Assembly (NCBI GenBank): GCA_015501585.1
Contig: JADNRY010000007.1
Span: 744,001-808,000, forward strand
Direction of reading: 5' to 3'
DNA from: Rhodocollybia butyracea
Lineage: Eukaryota > Basidiomycota > Agaricomycetes > Agaricales > Omphalotaceae
DNA length: 64,000 nt
Position numbers and translations under genes: made by a program. The notes under the pieces were generated by a model. It was not told where the DNA came from. It ran no database searches and saw only the letters and a program-made list of their open reading frames with translations. Of the stretch, positions 21,186 through 38,000 are shown one piece after another. Position 1 is the stretch's first letter; every line of letters starts with the position of its first letter.

Positions 21186-22907
21186 TCACAGAGTTTGAAC
21201 AACAATGCTAGTATCGTCGATCCATGCAACTTCCATATCAAGGGTCAAGACCCTTGAAACACTAGCGCGGTCGTCCCCGCCGAGGCAGCGACGTAAGAGT
21301 CTCAGTGCCATGTTGCGGGATTCGTGTCCCGGTATCGATGGTCCAGACGAAGTTGGATGAGGAGGAGGAGAGCCGAATGGCGTCTGCATGTAAGAAGAGG
21401 TAGATGGAGACATCGGAAGGATATTGTTGATATTACTACGGTCTTCAGAAACATCTCCATTCATCGATGACTGCATTTGCACGACGCCATCGGCCCAGTC
21501 GGAAATGATTTGATGCTGACCTTCGGTGCTGTTACATAGATCCGTGAACCCATCGGAAGCGAGAATAAGGAATCGGGGCAGTGGAGATTTAGATGGTGAT
21601 GAAGAGGAGAGATTTTCGGATTCACGGAGGAATACATGAGTGACTTCGGGCTGAGCAGTGATATAAGGTGGACTTCTATTCCGAACCAGAAATTGCTCCC
21701 AAGGAGCAGTATCCTGGAATCCAGGTAAGAGATTGTAAAGGATACGACGTGTGAACTCTGGTGGTTGTTTGAACGGTGTATCGCCGAGAGCTGAATGTGT
21801 TCAGTGTCAAGTGAACGATCTAGGAGCCTTCAACTTACCTCGAAAAGGATGCAGAGCTCCCAAAACTCTCCGGTCGATTACAGCTTCTGGTTCGTTTGGG
21901 TGTTCACGGAAGATTCGTTCGACTTCTTCATCATTGTCGCCGTTGTGGGTGGCAGTTAAAACCTGAATATCCCACTCATTGCCTTTGGGTGATACTAAGA
22001 CTGTAAATACGCGTGAGTTTAGTCTTACCTATGGAAAAAAAAAATACCCACTAGCTTGACAACTTTAAAAGACTTGTCAATCTAATGTACGGATGATAAG
22101 GAAATTGGGTGACGCACTCTCCGAGGTTGGCAACCCATAGGTTCTCATGCGAATCATCGACCAAAGCCAACAAAGCCGTACTGCCATACATATTCAGCCT
22201 ACACCGTCGATAGACATCTCCACCTTTATGTTGGTCGTTGATGATTTGACGGATTTGCGCGTCAGTATATTTAGCCAGGCCCTCGATACCACCGAATATG
22301 TCCAGCACATCCCCGGCGATAGCTCGGTCAAAAGCGAGTATTGAGCGCGAGAAACAATCCGATATAAACGCGGGATCACTCAAACGCGACGGTTCGTTGT
22401 CAAAGGCCTTTTGAAGAAATTCGCCAACAATTATAGGCAGATGCTTGGAGACGTGATCTACAGTAACATCCCCAAGGTGTCCTGTCAAAAAAATAAGTTA
22501 ACAGCCTTGATATCAGATGATTGAAATTATTACTCGCCATCGAACACTCCGGTAATACACCATAGCCTCCCGCTGATATCCAGAATTTTAGCCACATATC
22601 TATCTTGCGTCCTCGTCGTCGGTGAAGGCTGAAAATTGACACAATCGGCTCTCCATCCCCTCTCAGCGTCAAACTGGGTGCTCTGTGGTTTAGCCAGAAA
22701 CCTGAGCTCGCGCCAGATATCTTCTTCCTGTAACAGCGCATATGGACGAGGCCTAACCAACCGATTTTCCAATAAGTATGCTGTGTCTGTATTTGAGGGG
22801 AAAACGCACCACGCAGCATCCTCTGGACCAGCCCTTGAACCAGGTATATCTTCGGAAAATGCCCAGCGAGTCACAGGGGTAGCGCTAGCACCAACCAATG
22901 CAGTCAT
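21186..22907 (-). CDS. PP2C-family protein phosphatase (PDP1-like)
   Basis: A metal-dependent Ser/Thr phosphatase of about 510 residues, most like the pyruvate dehydrogenase phosphatase branch. Exon 1 runs from ATG 22907 to 22538, ending GVFDG. The next exon (from 22481) begins HLGD, completing the metal-binding DGH motif only if the intron 22537-22482 uses a GC donor (GCGAGT...CAG). Exon 2 carries STALLALVDDSHENLWVANLG. Exon 3 holds VLVSPKGNEW, LTATHNGDNDEE and RRVLGALHPFR. The last exon starts ALGD, giving the RALGD motif, then FLILASDGFTDL and DDTSIVVQTL to the stop at 21186. The exon 2/3 boundary near 22055-22110 is uncertain. PDP-type phosphatases act in mitochondria on PDH E1; whether this one does is inference. 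Confidence 0.88.
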
Positions 22908-23670
22908 GGTGGTTTGAAGCCAATGAAGGCTTTTGTAAACTGCGGCGATAATGATGGGCGAAAAAAATGAAGAGAAAAAGATTCAAGAGGGCGAGTGTCT
23001 ACTTCTGCGCCGGATGGTGACCGGGAAGCAGGTAAAATTAAAAAAATGAAGTCTACAAGGTTTATAACAATGTACATAAAAAGCGGAACATGGACGTGCC
23101 GGATTTAATTCACTGCCTTTCTAAGCTGGGGGAGGTCAGCAGACCGCGCATCTTTCCGCTTTTATTGCTACTTTTATTTATTTGACCTCCGAGCCGCGGC
23201 TGTAAAACGAGGAAACAAGAGACTAATCCTTAATTACACAGATGAGCTCGGTAATGAACGAGATGTCAACACCGATAGGCCGCGTCTACCTCTCTCTTCC
23301 GAAATAGCTTTCTAATTGTATTCGAAAGGTGCAGTGCCCTGGCTTTAGTCAATCCTCAGACGATACTAATTCCGAAAACAATCCGAAAGTTGACCTTAGC
23401 CCAGTGTGGTACCTTGTCCAAATTATCTGGAGTAACCCCGACACGTACGTTCTCACAAAGCATACCCAAGACCGAAAAGTTACGGGGTTAGGTGGGGCCA
23501 GCACGAAAATCCACCCAGATAACATGTTGACAGCTAATTTCATGGTCAGCCCAAGGTAGATTCTCCAACAGGCTGTAAACAGACGCGACTTTCGGCAGTC
23601 AAGCTTGAATATCTGGTAGAGTCATGGACTCGGATCAAGAAAGCTCACAATAAGTAGGCTGTACAGTTCG
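22908..23670. other. intergenic, promoter region of PP2C gene
   Basis: No supported gene. An ORF at 23329-23559 (plus) matches nothing I recognise. Confidence 0.4.
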
Positions 23671-24230
23671 ATTGCTAGCATCATTGCAAAGTTCTGGTGG
23701 ATGCCGGCTTTGTCTTTCCTGTAGCCTACCCACTACATGCTCTCTCGTCCTACTTCGACTGTCCGGTAGCTATGGTAGCTTCCACTCTACCTGTCCCCGT
23801 GTCCATGTTCCCCATTTCCTTCCCTGTAGCCTACGTGACCTTCTGAAACACAGTGGGAGCTTAATGTCTTCAAAACCTCCATGTATTTAGTCTTTACTGT
23901 ATTTGTCCACAGACCGGTATTCGTGATGATTTCCACTGTTTCTTTGCCATGTCGTCATAGCCAACATCGACATTGTGACAACCGAAAGACACTTCTTCAA
24001 CCAATTAGTAGCCACGATGGCCTCTGCTTGTGTTCCCCGTAGCCCTCTATGGCAATGACCGTGATAAGTATCATAAGCTACATGTCTTTTCGGCATTTAC
24101 CCTTTCCTCCAGTAGAGCAGTAGCCGTGATGGCCTCCGACATGGGGATATCCTTCGTTTCCGTGACCGCCATGGCCGTCTACGTAAAAGGATCCCCAGCA
24201 TAGCATCCTTTCCACTCAGGCAGTGATAAC
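23671..24230 (-). pseudogene. decayed Gly/His-rich protein fragment
   Basis: On the minus strand, 24185-24105 encodes a Gly/His/Tyr-rich stretch (DGHGGHGNEGYPHVGGHHGY, then CSTGGKGKC). The following sequence to 23671 contains related but frame-broken motifs (YHGHCHRG) and repeated phrases such as gtagcc on the plus strand. It resembles low-complexity secreted proteins but has no intact frame, start or signal peptide. Confidence 0.3.
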
Positions 24231-25923
24231 TTGATAGACTCATCATCTACAGGCTCTAAAGTGCAGATATATATCAGCGTAGGATACATGCGGTCAAAAT
24301 ATGTTTTTGAGACTTGGTACACCCCCTCTTTTTATTGCGCGTATAGAGATGCAGGCGCTGTGGGTAAGGGGGGTTATGAACCCTTACTAGATTGCGCCAC
24401 AGAGAAAAACGTCAATATCTTACAAAGCGACCAGAGTGGAAGACAGAGGGCCCTGTTGAGCCCTGTTGATGATTGACTGTAGTCAAGAACAACAATGTGA
24501 TGAGCGAGATAGTTTGCTATAAAAAAGCGTATCTTTATAAAGATGAGAAGCTGAGTGAAAAGTGAGTTTCAGACAGCCCTTTCACTTTTTTTCTCTAGCT
24601 TGTCTGTGGCCTTTCGAGCTATACCATTAACTGAAGGTCCAAAGATATGGATGAGAAGTAGTGCGTAGCAAAGCCTGCACGCAAGATGTCCATTGTGGTA
24701 CGTAAATTTCTCTTGGACTAGATCATGAGTCTCTGGGACGAGTCGCACGACACGGAGCTGGTTTTGTCTTGATTTTCTTGGCCCAGAAATCCTATTGATT
24801 TTATCTCAAAACCGGGCTGCGTGTGGCACACTTTCAAAGGTCAATAAGTTATTGTCACTGAATACTATCACTGTACAAGAGCGCCGTTCTAGCTTTGCTT
24901 GATCTGCAGCAGCGTCACCCCCTTTCGAATATTCGTTTCCCTTTATGTGATGTTGTATATAGAAAACCAAAGGGGGGTGTAGTATGGGCTACGAGGAGCG
25001 AAAAGCGCAGCTTTGAGACCTGTGGCATTTGTTGACATCGCCACTTCGTATCATCCGACCCATGCGATAAAACAAGTCCGCATTTGACAGGTTCTCGATT
25101 TGTGAGAGCGACCTGGTAGAAAGTCAGAGACTCGAACAAGACTCGAACCAATTTTGAGGCGTATGAGTCACTGGTTGAAGCGAAAATAAACGGCGCTACG
25201 TATTCTTGTCATGATAAATCGATCATAAGCAATCGTTTTGACCGAGCTGTCCAGTTGATGAATGCAATTCCAGCTGCACAATGCTTCCGCTCGAATTCCT
25301 GGAGGCGTACGCTCTCTAGCGCGCGCCTAAAATGGTTTACGTACACTTAGGAGCAGCAGAAAAAAGTTTGATAGATAACGGAGCATCCGCACCATGGACG
25401 ATACTGCAAACCGAACTATTCACTATGCCAAGGTTAATACTATAGCGGAAGGCCGATTACCTGCGGCTGCGGGATAATGTCTATCCCCGTGCTCTATTCA
25501 CCTAGCCAAAGAAAATCAGTAGAACTCACGACATAGAAGAAAAGTATAAACGCGGTCACCTGTTAGACCTCCAACTTCAGACCTGCACTTTCATTTCTTC
25601 TAATTCATATTCGTTCTTTTGGCCAGCTATGAACAAAACACGAGAAAAAAGCGTTTTTTTCATCAGTTTCTGAAACTAAAAGTACCGGTGCGTAAGGCTT
25701 TGAATGCTTATCATGTTTCGTTAGTCAAAAGTTGCTGGCCATACAGATTCTGGTGAAACAACAAACGTTCGAGCCATCTAGCACTTTGCGCTAAACCGAC
25801 TTAGCCAAATCGATGAAATCGGAATAACACATGTCAAGACTCCGCTACATCCGCTCATGACCCCGCATTTGCCCACTTTACATTTATACCCCGCCAAATT
25901 CCAATCTTCGTCGCCGTTCTACC
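24231..25923. other. long intergenic region, no gene seen
   Basis: Only isolated short ORFs are present. The last 60 bp before 25924 look like a pyrimidine-rich 5' leader for the acyltransferase gene. Confidence 0.4.
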
Positions 25924-28601
25924 ATGTCCAACGCCAAAGCCAATGTCGTCCCGAAGACTTTTGCTTTCCAGGACAAACTACCAAAGCTTCCCGTTCCAAG
26001 ATTAGAAGACACTTGTGCTAGATATCTCAGGAGTTTAGAAGGTCAAATCAAACGCTTAACTATCAAACCCGAGTCAACTCATATATTATATACACAGCTC
26101 TCCAAGATCCGGAAGAGCATGCAAAGACGAAGGAAGTGGTGAAGGAATTTCTGGAGAAAGAAGGTCCAGAAATACAACAGAAGCTGATACAGTGGGCAGA
26201 GACTCAGAACAGGTTCGTATCTTTGCTCAAACATGTTGATCCTGAACTCAGCCCCCTTTTGTTTGTAGCTATATCGAAGAATTCTGGTACGTTTTGGCTT
26301 ATACTCGCGAATGGATTTGATGTTCTGACCTAGCTCGTCTGCTTAGGTATGAATCGTACTTATCGCACAGCGATCCTGTGGTTCTTGCCCTCAATCCGTT
26401 CTTCGTCTTAGAGTGCGTACTCCGATAACTCCCCAACACCAAATTGACATACCACTCAGAAACGATCCGACTCCGAACCGAAGTTCACAGCTTCCTCGAG
26501 CGGCCTCTCTCATAATTGCGTCGTTGGGCTTCATACATGATTTGCGTGCAAAGATACTTGAACCCGACACTGTTCGTTCGACTCCGCTCGATATGGACCA
26601 GTACACTAGGTTGTTCGGCGCCGCCAGAATTCCCACTGATGTTAGTCATATCTGGCCCTTGTCTCCTACTCTTAAGTTAATGGTAACTTTTGCAGAAAGG
26701 CTGTCGGATGGAGGTTAATTCAGAGTCGTGTCATATTGTTGTTCTGAGACGCGGTCAATTCTGTGAGTACCATGATCGAGAGATATGACTTCACATGCTT
26801 ACATTCATTGTAGATTGGTTTGATGTCCTTGATTCCCAGAATCGACCTCTTCTCACCGAGAGGGAGATGATCCGAAATCTTCAAGCTATCATCAATGACG
26901 CTTCAACATTGTCAACGAATGATGTTGCACAGCGATCAGTGGGAGTCCTCTCCACAGAAAACCGCAAGATCTGGTCCAGACTTCGCACCTCGATCTCGAG
27001 TGACAAGCATAACGCCTCTTGTCTCGAGATCGTCGACCGTGCCCTGTTCGTCGTCTGCTTGGATGATGGCCCACCGATGAAGGACAATCTGCCGCAGTTG
27101 TGCAGTAACTTTTTGTGTGGCACGTATGGGCTGGAGGAAGGTGTTCAAGTCGGAACATGCACAAATCGGTGGTATGATAAATTACAAATTATCGTCTGCT
27201 CAGATGGGGCAGCAGGTATCAACTTTGAGCACACTGGTGTCGATGGCCATACCGTCCTGAGGTATATTTTTGCATTTCTTCTCCATGCTACCTCTGAGCG
27301 ACCACAGGTTTGCTGCAGATATATTTACCGAGTGCCTCATGCTCCTTGCCCGCTCTATAAATCCGTCAGCTCCAACTTTATTCCACGCCCCGCTCTCTCC
27401 TTACGCAAAATCATACAAACCACCCAAGAACTCCAAGGAGGCTAGTCCAACCATTTTAGACTTCATCGATACATCACCTAAGAAACTTGAATGGAACCTC
27501 ACATCCGACTTACGCGTTGGAATTCGGTTTGCTGAGACTAGAATCAGCGATCTGATATGCCAGAACGATTGTCAAGCCCTCGAGTTCAAGGGGTATGGGA
27601 AGAACTTTATTACCAGCCACGGATTCAGTCCCGACGCTTTTCTTCAAATGGCTTTTATCGCGTCGTATGTCGGGCTTTACGGCCGGATTGAATGTGTCTA
27701 CGAACCTGCCATGACCAAGGCATTCTTGCACGGAAGGACGGAGGCGATCAGGTCTGTCCAACCAGAGAGTGTCGAGTTCACCAAGGTTCGTGTCGTGCCC
27801 AGCGTTATCATTACTAAACATAACTCAATATACAATCAGACGTTTTACTCTGAAGCATCTGCAAGCGATAAAGTAGCTGCCCTCCGGAAGGCCTGCGAGC
27901 GCCATGTCAAGCTCACAAGGGAATGTAGCCAAGGACTTGGACAAGACCGACATCTCTATGCGCTGTATTGTCTCTTACAGAGAGACCGCTCTGGGAAAGG
28001 ACTTCCTGCAATATTTTCCGACCCCGGTTGGGCCCTTCTCAATACCTCGATCTTGTCCACTTCCAATTGTGGTAACCCCGCGTTGAGGCTGTTTGGATTT
28101 GGTCCAGTCGCTGCCGCTGGATTTGGGATCGGTTATATCATCAAGGAAGATGGTTTGTCGATGTAAGTGTACTCTGGAAGATATCTAAACTTGTCTTCTG
28201 AGTTGATTGCCACCGATATAGATGTGCTTCGTCCAAGCATCTTCAAACGCGCCGCCTCCTTGACACCCTTCAAGGATACCTCTTGGATATCCAGCGCATC
28301 CTCATTCATATACACCGCGCGGCGAATGAGCGTCCAGCTCCTTTTGTTGATCATACTGGTATCCTGAGGGACGCAAGAACTGGACGCGCGATTAACGGTT
28401 ATAGCTCGGGCGAAGAGGAGGAAGATGAGCTAACTCTCCGTAAGTATTTCTGTCTAATTGTCGGCCATCTTTAACGAGATATCTACAGCTGGCTATTCCT
28501 TCTTTGGAAGTGGTGATGTCGAGAAGATTCTTAGTCTGAAGAAAAGAAGTGAACAGCCATATTCGCACGTCGGGAAAGTGATCCCAATGGCTGAGTACTA
28601 A
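25924..28601 (+). CDS. carnitine O-acyltransferase (YAT2/FacC-type)
   Basis: A multi-exon gene of about 740 codons. The N-terminus FAFQDKLPKLPVPRLEDTC is the standard opening of choline/carnitine acyltransferases. Two early introns are clear: one ends in acacag before LQDPEEHAKTKEVVKEF, and two short ones frame the join SYIEEFWYESYL. The catalytic histidine lies in INFEHTGVDGHTVLR. The CoA/substrate region reads YGRIECVYEPAMT with FLHGRTEAIRSV, followed by the TSILSTSNCG segment. It ends KVIPMAEY at TAA 28599-28601. There is no PTS1 and no obvious mitochondrial presequence, so a cytosolic or outer-membrane acetyl-carnitine role, as for yeast Yat1/Yat2 and Aspergillus FacC, is inferred. It is convergent with the helicase gene, 67 bp between stops. 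Confidence 0.9.
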
Positions 28602-28668
28602 CTATTATTACTTGATTATTGGGCGAAGCAAATTTATGTACACTATATCTTCTATTTCATGTCTCCTA

Positions 28669-33025
<4,357 letters not shown>

Positions 33026-33400
33026 TAAAACGGGCGCTTATCTAAATAAATAAATGTAGTCTACCAATAATACGTCTGCTCTATTTTAATGAGAAATCGA
33101 GAGGGACTCTGGAATAGAGCACAAGTGATAATACATACGAGAGAACGCGTATAATCGCGAGTTCAATCGGCGCATTTGCCTGGTCTCAATTTGTATCAAG
33201 AAAGCAGTGCAAACAGCAAACGTGAATCCCCTCGATATCCCAATATACAGCTCAACTTGCAAAGTCGAGTTCAATATATAGAACGGAATAATGATACCAT
33301 ACAAACGTTCCCCAGACGGACCGTTGTCACAAAGTACGCCCAAAAGATAGTAAAGGAATCGTATGTACATATGGAATCATGAGAAACAATAGTCAGTTTA
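33026..33400. other. intergenic between two minus-strand genes
   Basis: Promoter of the helicase gene and 3' flank of the SH3 gene; no gene seen. Confidence 0.4.
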
Positions 33401-34384
33401 TTAGATCCTTCCACTCAAGCTGCTCATTCGTCTTGAGCTTCTCCGAGACCTCTCCTCATAAAATTCTGATGACGTCTCGTTTCCTGAGATACATTCCAGG
33501 GGAACCATGCCCGTATCTCCCCTACCATTCGAACACAACGCCCATCCGTCATCATACTCCGACAATACATCGAGAACTTCGCCGTTTAGAATGGTCAATT
33601 CGTCCGGAAGGCTGGGGACAAAGGTGCATCGTACAACAGCTCGGTTGATCATACTAGCCGGAGCCGTGCGAGGACTGGCGCTAGCAGTCGTTAGAACGTT
33701 GTTGTAAGATGTTAGAGGAGCTACAGGAGTTGTCGAGCCTGTATACATAAACCCATCCCCGTAGCTCGGACTGATCGCCCTCATTGAAGGTTGATTACCA
33801 GTGTCCGGGCCAGAGATATTTCCAGGACCTGCCACAAATCCGCTCAGCCATCTCGCAGCGATTCGTTTCTGTTTCCTGCGTCTTGCCATACATCGACGTC
33901 CGATAAGAACTGCTGCTGCAGCGACTAGAACAAGGACGCCGATTGCGATGGCAGCAACAGCACCACCTGTGAGACTACTGTTCGATCCCGAAGTTGATGA
34001 ATCAGATGATGTGCTTTCCATGGCATTATTCGCCATTGTACTGGGTAATATGGCCGACGCAGAAGGAGGGGTTGTAACGTGTGTAGAGGAAAATGAAGAA
34101 GTAGAGACAGTCGATGACGATGAAGAAGTAGAGACAGTTGATGATGAAGATGATGAAGTAGTAGTGACAGTCGATGATGACGACAAAGACGCGACTTTAG
34201 TACTAGACAAAGCCGTTGTCGCCTTTGCGGTGGTACCAACAGGAAGGGTATTAATTATTGTGATTGTCAGCGGGCCTGTCAAAGACGCCGAGTCGATGGT
34301 ATCGGTAATGGCTCTGGAGTCAAGGCGTCGTTTTCGAATAAAGCCCCGCGCAGCGGGCAAGTGTCGTGGTCGCTCATCTCGCAT
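33401..34384 (-). CDS. single-pass membrane protein with C-terminal SH3 domain
   Basis: A single-exon frame of 327 codons. Residues about 30-125 are Ser/Thr-rich (repeated SSSTVSTSS blocks), likely an O-mannosylated ectodomain. A transmembrane helix follows (GGAVAAIAIGVLVLVAAAAV, about 143-165), then a basic stop-transfer RRCMARRRKQKR. A cytoplasmic linker leads to an SH3 domain at about 245-300 (VVRCTFVPSLPDELTILNGE, YDDGWALCSNGRGDTGMVP). No cleavable signal peptide is visible and no upstream exon supplies one in frame, so a type III topology or a missed 5' exon are both possible. The layout resembles fungal Fus1-like membrane SH3 proteins, suggesting a polarity or signalling scaffold. Confidence 0.75.
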   Translation of the reverse strand: MRDERPRHLPAARGFIRKRRLDSRAITDTIDSASLTGPLTITIINTLPVGTTAKATTALSSTKVASLSSSSTVTTTSSSSSSTVSTSSSSSTVSTSSFSSTHVTTPPSASAILPSTMANNAMESTSSDSSTSGSNSSLTGGAVAAIAIGVLVLVAAAAVLIGRRCMARRRKQKRIAARWLSGFVAGPGNISGPDTGNQPSMRAISPSYGDGFMYTGSTTPVAPLTSYNNVLTTASASPRTAPASMINRAVVRCTFVPSLPDELTILNGEVLDVLSEYDDGWALCSNGRGDTGMVPLECISGNETSSEFYEERSRRSSRRMSSLSGRI

Positions 34385-35082
34385 AAAGAATGGACCGTAC
34401 CGTGGCGATACGAATGATGCAAGAACGCAACGCCAGATAGCGAGAACTACAGAGTCAGAGCCTACGTCAAGAGTCAGAAACGATAAAGGAATTGAGAAAT
34501 AATTATTTAAACAAACCAGCCTGTTGACGGAACGAGAAAGAGGGGAAGACTTAATACATTGATTGCTAGCAACCGTTGTATATATAGATATCTTGGACAG
34601 ATATCAGCTATAGACGGCACATGAGATATTCTATATCAGCGCACTACAATCCTGTACACTAGAGATTGAGTTGGCATAAGAAATTTTTGGTGAAAGTCGG
34701 TACTGTATCGAAGAACCCAAAAAAATTGCGGCTCCTCGCAGAACGCGCTCAAAGCCAAACTAATTTACTTGTCTTCGGAAGTTTAGCCGTTTACACGCCA
34801 GCGCAGTAGGCGGGAGTGCAACACGATCCTGTCCAACTCAAGTTGGGACCTTGATATTTAATTGGCCAAGTCGGGTTTGTCGTCAGGCTTCAGAAACAGG
34901 GACTCTCCGTTTAAGCAGTAGTCTGAGGGCAACTGCTACGATCGAAACACATGAGGAGATATACTATGTATTATAGTCATTATATCAAGTATATGGTATG
35001 CACGGTATACAAATACAAGAGAAAGTGCAAGATGCAATGCAAGACGCAACGAATTCGTCCAGTAAGCGAAGATATGATGCGC
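34385..35082. other. intergenic
   Basis: Promoter of the SH3 gene and 3' flank of the P4-ATPase gene. Plus-strand ORFs at 34951-35428 are antisense shadows. No gene seen. Confidence 0.4.
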
Positions 35083-38000
35083 TCATGGCTCATGATGCTT
35101 CCGGAGAAGAGACGACAGCAGCCGCGCTGGTCTAGATCCACTCTTGTCCGATGGTGCGCCCGCCCTCGAGTTCCCTCCCTTTCGCGATAAACTAGATAGC
35201 ATCCTGCGCATCGCGGGACCACCTTCTTCTGCGGAAAAGTTGAAACCTCGGTGGACCGAGCGTATACCAGAAGCCATATCGGTCCGACTGGCAGAGAGAG
35301 ATACCACGGATTGTTGGGGACCAGAAGTCTGTGTATGCGCAGAGGGTTCGCGTGAGCGTCCAGATGCCCGACTTGGGTGTCTTCTCATTGTTTCTAGTCC
35401 AGTATGGATATGTGCGTGGGTTGCATAATCCCTTGTGGGATCCATCTTGTTCGCCCAACGCATGATATCAATGTCGTCGGGGGTAAAGATGAACTTGTAA
35501 GCCTTGAACAGGTATCGTGGGAGAAGGGAGAGACAGATCGTTAGCGGAAGGCACAGCCAAAAATACGCAGAGTGGAAAAGGAAGTGGTTATTCCCATATA
35601 CTGGCGTGTAGAACCATCCAGGCGAAATGAGATTGTAGATAGCCTGAGTTGGGGGGTTATTTTCTAGACATTGACAGTGATAGGCACACTTACCGTATAG
35701 ATCCAGACAAGAGCTATTCCTATAAACACTGCGAAAAACACCCAGCCAGTCCAAACAGCGGTATTCAGTCCATTGAACAAATTGGCGGTAAAAACTGCTG
35801 CAAAGGCCATTGTCTATGAAACAAGATTGGTTCAAGGCTCGAGGGTATCAAAAACAGTTAACTACCGTTGTGAACTCAAACTGGAACTGGCCATAGCCAT
35901 CAGTCCGAGATGTGGGTGTTGAGGCATAAGTGTAGTAGATCAAAAAATAGATGATAGCAGACTATGACTGATCAGAGCGGAAATATATCAAAGAGCAGTG
36001 CACGTACTTGATAAAACCCATCTAGCATGTACAGTATGAACCACTTCATTCCATACCACCTACCCTCACGACCATAGCGGTAAAGCTCAGGAAGAGCCAT
36101 AAGAATATGAGCGTCTTCAGTGATATAGATTAGCTAAATCTCTCTAGTGACGTGAGCACTAACCAATTGTCCTATCAAATATACCAATAGCAATCACAGG
36201 CGCGATAGTCCAAATTGCATTCCAGAACAAAAGGTAAGTGTACTCAAATGCACTGAAGGAGTTTTTTTAAATAAAATACAGGTCTCACAGAATATCAAGG
36301 AACTCACTAAGAAGCGCTCCAGCCGTTGTAAATCTGGAACCACCAGAGGACCCCAATGCATATAATGTTTTTATACCAAAAATTCAGGATCCTGTAGTTA
36401 TAGTCAGGGTTTATATGAAAGGTAATGAGAGGCACGAACATGTTGCTATTTCGCGCATAAGACCAGTGCCCATGCACCAGGAGAAGCCTTTTCAAGAAAC
36501 GGAACTGGTAAGATGCGAATTTAGTACCGGTTGGCAGGAGAATGTCCAATGCAAAGCCTACCTGGGCAATGGCATAATCTGACGAGTTAACTGCTTGGAG
36601 ACCTTCTTCACCAGAGATACCAACTCCTACATCCGCAGCTTGGATCATACTGACATCGTTCGCACCATCTCCGATTGCCAAAGTCATAGCCCCGAGGCCT
36701 TCCTTCACCATCTTTACTACCAATGCCTTTTGCAAAGGTGACACCCGACAGCATATTACCCCCTCGCATAACATTGCCAATCGCAAGAGAATATCCTTAT
36801 TCATCTCATCAGCCAGAGCCTCCATATGAAAAAAGATAGGTAAAACTTCACAAATGAACATTAGTAGACGAGCTCACGTAGCCTAACGCAGTCCCATCGA
36901 TTACGAGAATGAATCCTCCCGGTCGGTCGCCATTGTTAGATCCCACAATTGAGCTTAAACCAGTTTGAACCCGTTGTAGAGGGATAGGCGATTGAGAATC
37001 AGAAGAACGCGCGGGTTTAAGTCTGGGGATATCGTCAACAATATCGCGGTCGGAAAAGAACTCTTCAATGGCTCCGACCATTTGTTGATAAACTACATAT
37101 ATTTGTCAGTGGTAGAATGGCAAGTAAGAGGACTGAGACTGACCAGAACGAGAACTTTCAGAGCCACCTCGAAGAACGATGATGTTGGAATTATTGCTTA
37201 TGAGATTGGTGCTGTGGCCGATAGCTATGATAGAATTGAGCGGCAAGAAAACTTTCAATGGTGTTACACCCACCGATGGCAGTTTCGAGTTTGTCTCCAG
37301 TAGCAACCCACACCTTGATCCCAGCCCTCTTCAGCTCAGCGATAGTCTCTGGCACTCCATCTTGAAGTTTATCTTCAATTGCTGTCGCCCCAAGCAACTT
37401 CACATGTTGCTCCAACTCGTCAGAAACAGCATCAATCATCTCTTCCCTATCATTGAGGGCAACGGTAGCCTCGTGATACCTGTTCGACCACGCTTCGTAA
37501 TCTTGGTCAGGGATGACTTTGTACGCCAAGGTTAGCGTACGCAAACCCGCGTTCGCAAATTCACTGAGATGCATCTCCGTCTGGTCCTTGAGTGTCTGGT
37601 CTACACCTTCGCTCAACCGTTCGAATACGACGTTATCTGCGCCTTTCATAAGTAAAAATATTCGATTGTCGTCCCCGTCCAGCCTCTTAACGACAACACT
37701 CATTCGTTTCCTGGCGCTGGTAAAGTCCAGAATGTTGAGGAGTTCGTACTTTTCGTACGCATCCACCTTGGCCCCAGTATCAACTTCTTTTGCATGCGTG
37801 AAAGGCGTCTGGAGGTATAGAATCTCTCTATCTCGCCCTCTGAACACATAGCCCACATCAGCAGCAGCTTGGACTAGCGCAGCCTCGTCAGGAGACTGGG
37901 CTTTGTACTCAATCTTTCCCGTGTCTGGATCCACCGACGTGAGCACAGTGTGACACAATGCGAGGACAGAGAAAAATCCGTTCAAAGCGCGCGCGTGAGC

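Noticed and set aside
33801..34502. Long plus-strand Val/Asp/Glu-rich ORF
   Set aside because: It is the antisense of the Ser/Thr-rich region of the SH3 membrane protein; the minus-strand frame has TM and SH3 domains.
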